64,000 bases of DNA. It comes from a virus. This document shows positions 18,701-25,836 of the stretch, piece after piece. Made by a program: the position numbers and the translations under genes. How positions within the stretch are numbered: position 1 is the first letter of the stretch; each line of letters starts with the position of its first letter. A model generated the notes under the pieces. The model worked only from the letters and a program-made list of their open reading frames with translations. It was not told where the DNA came from and ran no database searches. The stretch covers positions 1 to 64,000 of the IMG/VR virus record IMGVR_UViG_3300028131_000005; one strand, given 5' to 3'.

Positions 18701-20435
18701 CCCTAGAAGAAAATATAAAACTTGGTGGGGCGCTACTAGATACGCACCAGATGGAAAAGTTGGTGAAGGTGTTAAGCAAGCATCCGGAATGGGAGGAGTA
18801 ATATCAGAACTTGGTAAAGGTTTAAAAGACTTTTCAACTCTTAAATTCCCGGAATATAAAGGTAAAAAGTTAGTAGGGTATACTTCTTTAACCAGTGGAG
18901 GTATGCAAAAGGTTACAGATAATATCGTTGACATGATCGTTTCTCTTATGGACGGTTTTGGTAGAATAGGTAAGAAATATCCTTTCAAAAGAGCGTCTGG
19001 TCTCCTAGGAGAAATGGGTATTAATAATACAGGTGATGTAGGTGCTGGTATTGCACAGGGTAAATATTTAGGTAGAGTACTGGGAAATCTTGCAAGAGGT
19101 ATTAGCTGGTTTGCCATATTGAAATTCCCTAGATATAAAGGTAAAAGAATTGTAGGTTATGACACAATGACAGGAGATGCTCCTAAGAAAGTGGCTAAGA
19201 ATATATTCCAGATGATTTATTATCCAATGGATGCATTTGGTAGAATAGGTAAGAAATATCCAATGGGTCCACCAAAAGGACTTTTTGGTTCACGGCTATC
19301 AGGACCAGCTGGTCAAGGTATATCATCAGCAAAATATTTAGGAAGAACTTTAGCAACAATAGCAATGGGATACGCATATATGGCTAAACTTAGATTTCCT
19401 GAATATGGTGACCCTTCACGTCCAGATAAAATAACAGGTTACAAAACTTTAGCAGGAGATAATTTAAAGAAATTAGGTAAAAACATATACATGATGATTT
19501 ATTACCCAATGGATGCATTTGGTAGAATAGGTAAGAAATATGGCGGAGATGACACAATGTTTGGCTTCAAAGTTGGACCTCCTAAAAGTGATGTTTCGAA
19601 AGGTATGAATCTTGCAAAAGGTTTACCAATGGCTTTAGCTTATGTATTTGCTGGAATAAAAGGAATAGTAAAGGACCCTTCTGTAGTTAAACTTGGTAGT
19701 ATTGCAGCACGTACTATGAAAGAGATGGCACATGCTCTTTTAGGTTTTGATAAAGTAGGTTCATTTAAAATAATGTTTTTAGGAAAAGCAGTACGCTTCT
19801 TTTTAAAATCTTGGCAAGATGGTGTCAAAGGTTTAGGAGCTCTTTTAAAATTCCAAAGATTAGGAAGAACTGCACATGCATTCCAAAGAATGGCAGACGC
19901 ATATACTCAAATAGGTGAAGTAGGGCCATTTGCCCACATGGGAATTAATAAAATGATAAAAATAGCACATGCTGCTAAATTAACAGAAACTGCAAAAAGT
20001 TTTAGATCGATCGCAATATCTTATGGTAAAATACAGGAGACTTCTCAAAGAATGAATTTAGAAGCCCTTGAAAAATCAACAGAAATGTTTAAAGCACTTG
20101 CATATCTTACTGAAAATGGAGGAGAAGATGCAATGGCTACGCTTGGTGATAGTTTAATTGAAGCAGTTAAAGAACTTGCATCTATGATAGCCAATTTTGA
20201 ACAAACTGTAGAAGATGCTAAAGAATCAAACCAAGAGTTAGGTACTCAAATTGAAAAATCAAGCACTGCTATGACAGAGATGCCAGCATGGATGGCTAAC
20301 CAACCAACACCTATTGGAGAACCAGAACCTCAACCAGCTCCGGCTGTAACACCTGCAGGAGGAAACATGCAAGAATTAATAGATATATTGACAAGTGGAG
20401 AAGCTATTATAAGAGTAAAAGAACCCATGGGTTAA
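15795..20435 (+). CDS. putative tape measure protein with seven ~93-residue repeats
   Basis: A 1,546-residue protein directly after the tail chaperones, the normal place for the tape measure that sets tail length. It starts with TTG (reads AKPFASPFEKL); the next in-frame ATG would cut off ~64 conserved-looking residues. Residues ~100-480 contain many hydrophobic, Gly/Ala-rich segments that could insert into the host membrane. Residues ~665-1250 hold seven tandem units, each with a core like NI-x2-MI-x-S-x3-AFGRIGKKYP and a linker LKFP-x-Y-x-GK-x-I-x-GY. The C-terminal ~200 residues are helical, ending in a Pro-rich tail. Unlike most tape measures it is Gly-rich rather than mainly coiled coil. 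Confidence 0.75.
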   Translation: MAKPFASPFEKLSGDNQKVIIEQLSPGGELFSLFEEILKQLQGTEERIEKDEAKTKVSLFAGLTMKEAIAWKLLGEKGLQAVGKGLGAIAEVIDGMQTGGKEAKEKMDAIATGIEAVMGIAPKILKFAILLTLALPFLMVAILVVPLVAVLMLGIMFVMSILNKLAENSKEAYKSMALLGDVGDAIFKFGGMLALSLLVYPFALLALVVVIPTLLLMLGALTLIGRLTDKEALEKLNGLKDLGISILLFGAAIALSGLVYTFALQAMPIVLGVILGFALVFFLLDKIGFVKSVNKSGEALQKVGIAILVLGAALFIFGLLFPPTKETFQTLGFTMLVLVGVAFAMWLVGKMYKKMKKGAIGLALTGLAIVVLAYAIKKFHKALPPNPWEFFAQLGVALVGLGVIMWGYGKKWKEIGYGALVLAGTGIALAVMGWGVKSMADALNSTGNPWMFMAELGVFLVGMGVMAAGWGAASVLIGLGAAAMGATGLALKAVSFGLKGFVPIFAGKEWKAMVGTHHQSKGILGMGAGPVSNFQTLMEAIGYGFAWNPINSAMILAGAVALGAVGLALSPIAKGIKAMMPVFKGNGWRDMISTKGNPKSGGFMGIGASAQTNIQLLINSLGEAFKFGFGSINIGAGAAAMIVVGNSLIKIGKGIADFMKHKIDKKVAKNISVMVESIAGAFGRIGKKYGGAGFFGLGAGALYDGIQSTMGMGEALTSIAKGMKAVSVLRFPTYGDPNDPGKITEYITVDKGAMNKISANVAMMVESLAGAFGRVGRMFPNKPKSGLWGFLGGTDNPVKTGIQSVSGMGSALGGIAEGMKSFSTLKFHKYDDPSKPEKITETIDLTKGDVLKKVTDNIVMMVVSLAGGFATIGRRYPKKKHKGFFGTTYTTTGPVGVGIEQSSGMGGVVAGIGAGLKDFSTLKFPVYEGTKIKEYIDLTKGNVLKKVTANIVDMILSLATGFGNVARRFPRRKYKTWWGATRYAPDGKVGEGVKQASGMGGVISELGKGLKDFSTLKFPEYKGKKLVGYTSLTSGGMQKVTDNIVDMIVSLMDGFGRIGKKYPFKRASGLLGEMGINNTGDVGAGIAQGKYLGRVLGNLARGISWFAILKFPRYKGKRIVGYDTMTGDAPKKVAKNIFQMIYYPMDAFGRIGKKYPMGPPKGLFGSRLSGPAGQGISSAKYLGRTLATIAMGYAYMAKLRFPEYGDPSRPDKITGYKTLAGDNLKKLGKNIYMMIYYPMDAFGRIGKKYGGDDTMFGFKVGPPKSDVSKGMNLAKGLPMALAYVFAGIKGIVKDPSVVKLGSIAARTMKEMAHALLGFDKVGSFKIMFLGKAVRFFLKSWQDGVKGLGALLKFQRLGRTAHAFQRMADAYTQIGEVGPFAHMGINKMIKIAHAAKLTETAKSFRSIAISYGKIQETSQRMNLEALEKSTEMFKALAYLTENGGEDAMATLGDSLIEAVKELASMIANFEQTVEDAKESNQELGTQIEKSSTAMTEMPAWMANQPTPIGEPEPQPAPAVTPAGGNMQELIDILTSGEAIIRVKEPMG
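17790..19570 (+). repeat. seven tandem in-gene repeats, period ~280 bp
   Basis: Within the tape-measure candidate the core GGTAGAATAGGTAAGAAATA recurs at about 18960, 19240 and 19521, with diverged copies near 17843, 18110, 18410 and 18690. The last two units share more than 30 consecutive nearly identical bases, so the array probably expanded recently by unequal recombination. Confidence 0.8.
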
Positions 20436-20481
20436 ACTTTTTTAGAATTTCGCATATAACATATAAATAAAAATAAAAAAT

Positions 20482-20718
20482 ATGTCAAAATTATCCGAAA
20501 CAGTAAAGTACAAATCAAGTACGGTAAAATCATCTCATTATAATTTTAACGATTACACGTTAGAGGTTATGTTTAATACTGGTGCAGTATACGAATATAA
20601 AATGGTGCCTATCATAAATTATGAATTTTTTAGAGATGGTTTGTCAACTGGAAAGTCATTCAATGAATACATTAAAAATTTAGAAAACACTAAAATCTTT
20701 CAGGAAGAATGTCTTTAA
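20482..20718 (+). CDS. KTSC-domain protein, copy A
   Basis: A 78-residue protein matching the KTSC pattern: YKSSTVKSSHYN, LEVMFNTGAVYEYKMVP, then a helix ending SFNEYIKN. KTSC domains occur alone in phage proteins and fused to larger enzymes; their exact role is not established. The end overlaps the start of a second, diverged copy. Confidence 0.75.
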   Translation: MSKLSETVKYKSSTVKSSHYNFNDYTLEVMFNTGAVYEYKMVPIINYEFFRDGLSTGKSFNEYIKNLENTKIFQEECL

Positions 20719-20909
20719 TCAGAGAAACTGCATTTTATAACGACAGCAATATTACAGGTTCAGCCTATAATGTATCTAATAAAAAACTATCGGTAATATT
20801 TAAAGATGGACATATAGATGAAGTTCAGTTAAGCGATAAACAAGAATACGATTTTTTCAAAAAACATGAAAATCAATCAAAGGCATTAGAATATATAAAG
20901 AAAAAATAG
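20709..20909 (+). CDS. KTSC-like protein, diverged copy B
   Basis: A 66-residue protein that aligns with the preceding gene (FYNDSNITGSAYN; LSVIFKDG; EYDFFKKHENQSKALEYIKKK) and probably arose from it by tandem duplication. It has lost the Tyr-x-Tyr-x2-VP part of copy A. Starts ten bases inside copy A. Confidence 0.65.
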   Translation: MSLIRETAFYNDSNITGSAYNVSNKKLSVIFKDGHIDEVQLSDKQEYDFFKKHENQSKALEYIKKK

Positions 20910-20913
20910 TAAA

Positions 20914-21045
20914 ATGGCAAGATTAACTTCATCAAACGAAAAAGTACAAAAAACAAAAAGACCAGGAGTGCATTCTAAAAACAACACATCTAGGTCTAAA
21001 GAATCTAAAAACTATAAAAAGAAGTACAGAGGACAGGGCAAATAA
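20914..21045 (+). CDS. small basic protein
   Basis: A 43-residue, strongly basic ORF beginning MARLTSSNEKVQ and ending KKKYRGQGK, with abundant Lys, Arg and Ser. Its composition suggests nucleic acid or ribosome contact, but nothing further can be said. It follows the KTSC pair in the same direction. Confidence 0.6.
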   Translation: MARLTSSNEKVQKTKRPGVHSKNNTSRSKESKNYKKKYRGQGK

Positions 21046-21054
21046 CCCGGTTAC

Positions 21055-21156
21055 ATGGACTTACCTACTAAAATGGCCACATTAACAGCAGTTCTTGCAT
21101 TTTTCGTAATAGGCTTTGCCTTAAACCACATTGACAAAAAGTGGCCAAATAAATAA
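21055..21156 (+). CDS. single-span membrane micropeptide
   Basis: A 33-residue ORF with one hydrophobic segment (about residues 9-24) and a basic tail HIDKKWPNK. It follows the basic protein by nine bases. Coding status rests on the classic membrane-peptide shape. Confidence 0.5.
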   Translation: MDLPTKMATLTAVLAFFVIGFALNHIDKKWPNK

Positions 21157-21180
21157 AACTTTTTTAAAAAAAAGTCACTC

Positions 21181-21223
21181 CGAATTTTTTTATGTCGTTT
21201 ATTATTGTTATATTTATACTATA
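21181..21223 (+). promoter_or_regulatory. early-type phage promoter, copy 3
   Basis: TATGTCGTTT, 8-bp spacer, TATATTTATACTATA; preceded by AAAAGTCACTC as in other copies. It stands 24 bases before the ATG at 21247. Confidence 0.8.
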
Positions 21224-21246
21224 ATTAATTAATCAAAACAATAACA

Positions 21247-21534
21247 ATGACAAATTTAGAAAACGTTAAAGATTTCATTAGAACAGCTAACCGAAAGGAG
21301 CTAAATGAAATTAGAACTATTTTTAACAGAGCAGTAACTCTTGTTCAGGAAGAAGAAAAAAGCCAATTCAAAATTGGAGATAAAGTTACAATTGTTCACG
21401 AAAGCAGAGACCCAGAAGAGGTTTTTGTAATTGAAAGAATCAATAGAAAAACTATCTCAGTAGTTGAATATTCAACAAACCCTTTTGCAACACAAAAATT
21501 CAAAGTATCACCTAACCTTTTAAAATCATTATAA
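21247..21534 (+). CDS. small early protein with SH3-like C-terminal half
   Basis: A 95-residue protein: a helical N-terminus (residues 1-38) and a beta-rich C-terminal half beginning FKIGDKVTIVHE, which looks like a small SH3/KOW-type barrel. First gene of a run of six short early genes that leads up to the ligase promoter. Confidence 0.65.
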   Translation: MTNLENVKDFIRTANRKELNEIRTIFNRAVTLVQEEEKSQFKIGDKVTIVHESRDPEEVFVIERINRKTISVVEYSTNPFATQKFKVSPNLLKSL

Positions 21535-21535
21535 G

Positions 21536-21742
21536 ATGTCAAAGAAAAAATCATTTCCAATATTTACAATAATATTTCTAATATTTCTAACTTTAAAACT
21601 GGCTGAAATAGGACAGGTAGCTGCTTGGTCATGGTGGTGGATAACCGCACCCTTATGGCTACCTCTTACAGTAGGATTATTCGTAATAGGATTAACAATC
21701 ACAGTAGGCGTAATTATAGCCTACATAAATAGTAAATTATAA
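21536..21742 (+). CDS. two-span membrane protein
   Basis: A 68-residue hydrophobic protein with segments at about 8-24 and 38-62 and a WSWWW stretch in between. Starts one base after the previous stop. Family not recognised. Confidence 0.65.
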   Translation: MSKKKSFPIFTIIFLIFLTLKLAEIGQVAAWSWWWITAPLWLPLTVGLFVIGLTITVGVIIAYINSKL

Positions 21743-21762
21743 ACCCTTAAAAACCAAAAATT

Positions 21763-22224
21763 ATGCCATGTTCAGATGCAGGAGCCTACGATTATTTAGA
21801 TGACCACAGGACTCAAAGACAATTAGATGAAAACGAAGCTCTTCGAAAAGAAGTTTTAAGACTTGAAAAACGATTAGAAGAATCTAAAACTGAAAAAGAA
21901 TTAAAGCTTGAAGCAGAACTTCAAACTGCAAAAATAGCAGCTAAAGATTTTGCACAAAGATTAAATAAGACAACAGAGCTTTTATGTAATGCAACCTTTA
22001 TATTATTTGAAGAAGGATATTTACATGTAAAACCAAAACTTCAAGAATGGTTTAACAATCATACCGAAGAAGACGCAAGAAGAATGAAAACCGATTTAGA
22101 TAAAATAATGAAGCGTAAAAACGGTACTATTCAAAGTCTTATTAAATGGTACGAAACCCTAGATGCAAAAGAGCAATGGGTATTTGAAACTCATAAAAAT
22201 TTTAAAGGATATAAATTAAACTAA
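21763..22224 (+). CDS. coiled-coil early protein
   Basis: A 153-residue protein with an N-terminal MPCSDAGAYDY motif, a coiled coil at about 20-70 and a helical C-terminal half. Similar short phage proteins starting MPCSD are common in large phages, but their role is unknown. Confidence 0.65.
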   Translation: MPCSDAGAYDYLDDHRTQRQLDENEALRKEVLRLEKRLEESKTEKELKLEAELQTAKIAAKDFAQRLNKTTELLCNATFILFEEGYLHVKPKLQEWFNNHTEEDARRMKTDLDKIMKRKNGTIQSLIKWYETLDAKEQWVFETHKNFKGYKLN

Positions 22225-22225
22225 A

Positions 22226-22426
22226 ATGGAAATAACATTAAACAGAAAACACACAATAGACCAGATAGAATGGGTAACAACTGAATTCGAATGGCCAGAA
22301 GTAATGAGAAAGGAATGGGTTTCTTTTTTAAGAAGTAAAAATATCCAAAAATTAAAAGATTTAGAAAGTTTGCCCATGAAAGAATTAAACGAAATATATG
22401 GAGAAGCATATACATTATTAACATAA
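22226..22426 (+). CDS. small hypothetical protein
   Basis: A 66-residue soluble ORF one base after the preceding stop, with several Trp and Glu residues. It is probably co-translated with its neighbours. No domain recognised. Confidence 0.6.
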   Translation: MEITLNRKHTIDQIEWVTTEFEWPEVMRKEWVSFLRSKNIQKLKDLESLPMKELNEIYGEAYTLLT

Positions 22427-22439
22427 AAATAAAATAAAA

Positions 22440-22634
22440 ATGAAAAACATTTTAAAATACAAATTATTCGCACTAGTACAAATGATCGCTTTATTCAGTC
22501 TTCCAGTAATTATATACGGCCAATGGATCGAACCTTACAGCCTTGAAAACAACATTTGGATAGGAATTAATGGAGCAGTATGGTTACACTTTTTAGACCG
22601 AGCACGAAATGGTCTACCATCGAAAAAATTTTAG
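22440..22634 (+). CDS. two-span membrane protein
   Basis: A 64-residue ORF with hydrophobic segments at about 8-26 and 38-52 and a basic C-terminus. It sits in the same early operon. Confidence 0.6.
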   Translation: MKNILKYKLFALVQMIALFSLPVIIYGQWIEPYSLENNIWIGINGAVWLHFLDRARNGLPSKKF

Positions 22635-22636
22635 AA

Positions 22637-22975
22637 ATGAGAAAGATACTACAGAAAATAGCATGGAAAACAAATAATTGGACTACTAAAATAAGTTTAT
22701 TCAGTATTTATTTAGGTGGAGATAATCAAAAATTTGGATTTCAGATACTTAACATAGATAGAGGATTTATATGGTCAGGCTCTCTATTCGAAATCACATG
22801 GCATTTCCCAACAATTACACATGCTGGAGAACTAACAATCGATATTTTATTTTTATTTAAAAAATGGAATTATTGGTGTATTAATATGGACGAAAGAGTT
22901 CTATGGGGTTCAGGACTCAGTAGATGGGAGAGAATTAATAGGTATATTCATGATAAATTAAATCAACTAAGATAA
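22637..22975 (+). CDS. hypothetical early protein
   Basis: I start this 112-residue protein at ATG 22637, two bases after the previous stop. The frame is open from 22580, but that longer start would overlap the membrane gene by 55 bases. Rich in Trp, Ile and Phe; probably beta-structured or membrane associated. No family recognised. Confidence 0.6.
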   Translation: MRKILQKIAWKTNNWTTKISLFSIYLGGDNQKFGFQILNIDRGFIWSGSLFEITWHFPTITHAGELTIDILFLFKKWNYWCINMDERVLWGSGLSRWERINRYIHDKLNQLR

Positions 22976-22998
22976 AAAAAAGTGAAAATAAATCACTC

Positions 22999-23041
22999 CA
23001 GATTTTTTTATGTCGTTTATAATGATTATATTTATACTATA
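22999..23041 (+). promoter_or_regulatory. early-type phage promoter, copy 4
   Basis: CAGATTTTTTTATGTCGTTT, 8-bp spacer, TATATTTATACTATA. Its leader AATAATAACCTTTAAAAC recurs downstream of copy 9, so part of the 5' leader is conserved too. Confidence 0.8.
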
Positions 23042-23075
23042 ACAAATTAATAATAACCTTTAAAACCTTTAAAAT

Positions 23076-24386
23076 ATGCTAGATAGATTACAGCAATTCG
23101 TAGAGAGAAGTAACTCAACAAACTCAAACACTGATAAATTAAATGTCTTAAGAGACTATATATCAGACCAGGAGGTCCTTCAAGCCCTTAGGTATGTATA
23201 TTCTCCATTTAAACAGTATTATGTTACTTCAAAAAATCTTAAAAAGAGAAGTGATCTGGTTAGCCCCATAGGAAATCAATTCGGTACTATATTTACCCTA
23301 TTAGATACTTTAAATGATCGAGTTATTACTGGACATGATGCAATTGCAGCAGTAAACAGATTCATTCTCGAGAACAGACAATATGAAGACCTTATTTATA
23401 ACATCTTCGACCGGAATCTTAAGACCCGTTCTACAACTTCAATGATTAACAAAGTTGTACCAGGTTTGGTTCCAACATTCGATGTAGCATTAGCCGCAAC
23501 CTATGATGAGAAAACCAAAAAGAAAGTCAATCTTGATTCTGATGAATGGTACCTTTCTAGAAAATTGGACGGAGTCAGATGTTTAGCATTCTTCGATAAT
23601 TTCGGAACTGTTACTTTCAAAAGTAGAAGTGGCAAACCATTTGAAACACTTGGAAATGTAGCCAAAGAACTTGAAAAACTGAAACTCTACAACACCGTGA
23701 TGGATGGAGAGATTTGCATCGTTGATGAAAATGGTGATGAAGATTTTCAATCAATCATCAAAGAAATCAAAAGAAAAGACCACACCATCGAAAACCCATT
23801 ATTTCAAATTTTCGATATGATATCTTTAGAAGACTTTGAGAATAAGACTTCTAGGGAAAAATTAAGTGAGAGACTTGATAATCTTTGGCTCGTAATGGAA
23901 AGACTAGAAGACGCACTAATATACAACAGAGTACTTGAACAAGACCTCTTAACCAGTTGGGATATGTTTGAGTCTAAGATGGACCTTGCCGTTCAAAGCG
24001 GTTGGGAAGGTCTAATGCTACGAAAAGACGATAAGTACCAAGGAAAACGCAGTACTGATATCTTAAAGGTAAAGAAATTCTATGATGAAGAATATATCGT
24101 CGTAGACGTAGAGAACTCCCCCAATCGTGTAATTGTCGATGGACTTGAAGTGGAAGAGATGATGCTAAAGAACGTCATCATAGAACACAAAGGAAATAGA
24201 GTACAGGTTGGAAGTGGTTTCACAATCGATGAGAGAAGAAACTATTTTGAAAATCCTAATAAAATTTTAGGTAAGACCATAACTGTTCAGTACTTTGAAG
24301 AGACTACAAATCAAAATGGCACCCATTCATTGAGGTTCCCAGTGATTAAAGCAGTCTACCAAAACGGAAGAGTTGATTACGTATAA
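23076..24386 (+). CDS. ATP-dependent DNA ligase
   Basis: Joins nicks during phage replication and repair. The nucleotidyltransferase active site is SRKLDGVRC with the adenylated Lys at residue 163; VMDGEICI (motif III), the EGLMLRKDD block (motif IV) and DILKVKKFYDEEYIVVD (motif V) follow. An N-terminal helical domain of ~130 residues precedes the catalytic core and the C-terminal ~90 residues form the OB fold. At 436 residues it is close to T4 ligase (487). It has its own early-type promoter and begins a run of short genes. Confidence 0.93.
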   Translation: MLDRLQQFVERSNSTNSNTDKLNVLRDYISDQEVLQALRYVYSPFKQYYVTSKNLKKRSDLVSPIGNQFGTIFTLLDTLNDRVITGHDAIAAVNRFILENRQYEDLIYNIFDRNLKTRSTTSMINKVVPGLVPTFDVALAATYDEKTKKKVNLDSDEWYLSRKLDGVRCLAFFDNFGTVTFKSRSGKPFETLGNVAKELEKLKLYNTVMDGEICIVDENGDEDFQSIIKEIKRKDHTIENPLFQIFDMISLEDFENKTSREKLSERLDNLWLVMERLEDALIYNRVLEQDLLTSWDMFESKMDLAVQSGWEGLMLRKDDKYQGKRSTDILKVKKFYDEEYIVVDVENSPNRVIVDGLEVEEMMLKNVIIEHKGNRVQVGSGFTIDERRNYFENPNKILGKTITVQYFEETTNQNGTHSLRFPVIKAVYQNGRVDYV

Positions 24387-24399
24387 ACCAAAAACAAAG

Positions 24400-24486
24400 A
24401 TGATTAGAATAATATTTATAATAGGAGTGGTAATTTTGGGAGTAACCTTTATTTACGCTTTAAAAGACTTTAACGATTCTCTATAA
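24400..24486 (+). CDS. membrane micropeptide, copy A
   Basis: A 28-residue ORF that is nearly all one hydrophobic helix, ending KDFNDSL. Preceded by AAACCAAAAACAAAG, the same leader as the next ORF. Too short for most gene callers; supported by its duplicated neighbour. Confidence 0.5.
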   Translation: MIRIIFIIGVVILGVTFIYALKDFNDSL

Positions 24487-24502
24487 ACCAAAAACAAAGA
24501 AA

Positions 24503-24589
24503 ATGATGACAACAATATTTATAATATTAGTGGTATTAATGGGAATAGCCCTTATTGCCGGTATATATGACAACGATTCACTAAAATAA
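24503..24589 (+). CDS. membrane micropeptide, copy B
   Basis: A 28-residue ORF, the same length as copy A, with a similar hydrophobic helix and an ending YDNDSLK. The pair and their shared leader look like a tandem duplication. Confidence 0.5.
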   Translation: MMTTIFIILVVLMGIALIAGIYDNDSLK

Positions 24590-24599
24590 AACAAAGAAT

Positions 24600-25031
24600 A
24601 TGAGCAAAGAAATTATTATAGAAGCTTTAATTGCAGCATCAAAGTGGGGTGAATGGGCTTATGACTCAAAAGAAAGAGAAAGACAGGGTAAAACTAATCT
24701 ACAAGACTTTAAGAAATGGAGAAGAGAGATAATGGAAGATATTTACAATGACTATATAAACCATGCTGATACAGACAGTTTACTCAGCTTAATCACAAAG
24801 CAATACGGCCCAATACTACCTGATTTTGATATCAATAAACCTTTATTAATGGTTTATGTAGATCATGAAGAACCCTTTGTATATACAGGAACAGGACCAG
24901 AATTGTTAGAAATTTGTAAGGAGTTGTTTCCAGACAATTGGGAGGATTCACAAGGAAGTGACGAGTCGTTTATAGAATGGTTCACTAATGAGCTATCCCG
25001 CGGAATAACTTGTGCATTTTATGAATTATAA
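24600..25031 (+). CDS. hypothetical protein
   Basis: A 143-residue acidic soluble protein with no recognised motif. It follows the micropeptides by ten bases and is probably in the ligase operon. Confidence 0.65.
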   Translation: MSKEIIIEALIAASKWGEWAYDSKERERQGKTNLQDFKKWRREIMEDIYNDYINHADTDSLLSLITKQYGPILPDFDINKPLLMVYVDHEEPFVYTGTGPELLEICKELFPDNWEDSQGSDESFIEWFTNELSRGITCAFYEL

Positions 25032-25069
25032 GACACTCAAAAAGTATTTAGATAAAAACCAAAACAAAG

Positions 25070-25222
25070 ATGAGTAAAGAAGAAAGATACACTGATAAAG
25101 AAATGTTACAAAGAACTAAAGTAAGTCAATTACCAGATCATTGGACTATACTAGATATAATTGAAGCATACGATGAACATGTGATTGGTCATTTACAAAC
25201 AATTAAAGAATCAAAATCATGA
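25070..25222 (+). CDS. small hypothetical protein
   Basis: A 50-residue charged ORF (starts MSKEERYTDKEML) with the leader AAAACCAAAACAAAG that also precedes other genes here. Its TGA overlaps the next ATG (ATGA), suggesting translational coupling. Confidence 0.6.
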   Translation: MSKEERYTDKEMLQRTKVSQLPDHWTILDIIEAYDEHVIGHLQTIKESKS

Positions 25223-25761
25223 TTTGCAGAAAATGTAGCGAAAGTATTCCACAAGGAAGGGCAGATTTAGGTTACTCTGTTTGTGTTGAATGTTCAGAAG
25301 TAGAAAAGTATGGCTGCGTCGATGTTGTACAGCACAAGACTGGAAATACAATCGAAGTACTTTCTAGAAAAGATGCAGAACAGGCAAACAAATTAACTCA
25401 AAGGACTGGGTTTGGAACTCTAAGAAGTTTAAGATCTGGAACTAGTTCTAAAAAAGAAAAGCTGACATCTGGAAAATGTTGTTCTACTGCTTTTGTCGGA
25501 AACGAAAAAAGTTTCGAAAAAGTCGGAAAGGATTGCATGTTGTGGGTAGAACTTGAAGATTGGGAAAAGGTAACCTATACTCTTCAAAGGGCCTTAGATA
25601 AAAGAGACATCTCAAAAGGACAATGGAATCAATTGACTAAGATATTTAAAGAGTTTATGCCGAAAAAAGAAAACAAAGTGCAAAAAACGACTATAAAACC
25701 TGTAGATGAAGAAATTAGCCATGCATTTAAAAATTGGCGCAATTCAAAAATTTATAAATAA
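25219..25761 (+). CDS. zinc-finger protein (DksA/TraR-like N-terminus)
   Basis: A 180-residue protein whose N-terminus has two CxxC pairs, CRKC and CVEC, separated by 17 residues with the phrase RADLGYSVC, like the C4 zinc finger of DksA/TraR proteins. The rest is basic and helical, with a second Cys pair (GKCCST) near residue 90. DksA-like factors bind RNA polymerase, so a transcription role is possible but not shown. Confidence 0.65.
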   Translation: MICRKCSESIPQGRADLGYSVCVECSEVEKYGCVDVVQHKTGNTIEVLSRKDAEQANKLTQRTGFGTLRSLRSGTSSKKEKLTSGKCCSTAFVGNEKSFEKVGKDCMLWVELEDWEKVTYTLQRALDKRDISKGQWNQLTKIFKEFMPKKENKVQKTTIKPVDEEISHAFKNWRNSKIYK

Positions 25762-25780
25762 AAGTGAAAATAAATGCCCT

Positions 25781-25823
25781 CAGATTTTTTTATGTCGTTT
25801 TTTATTCTTATATTTATACTATA
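25781..25823 (+). promoter_or_regulatory. early-type phage promoter, copy 5
   Basis: Full match to the element (CAGATTTTTTTATGTCG; TTATATTTATACTATA). Fourteen bases before the Prs-like gene, so the NAD genes are probably expressed early. Confidence 0.8.
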
Positions 25824-25836
25824 ACAAATTAACAAT

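Noticed and set aside
18458-19117. 219-residue minus-strand ORF inside the tape-measure gene
   Set aside because: It is antisense to repeated Gly/Lys-rich coding sequence and is rich in Pro/Leu/Ser; a shadow of the repeats, with no promoter or homology.
22580-22636. Longer start for the 112-residue protein
   Set aside because: Would overlap the preceding membrane gene heavily; an ATG two bases after that gene's stop is more natural.
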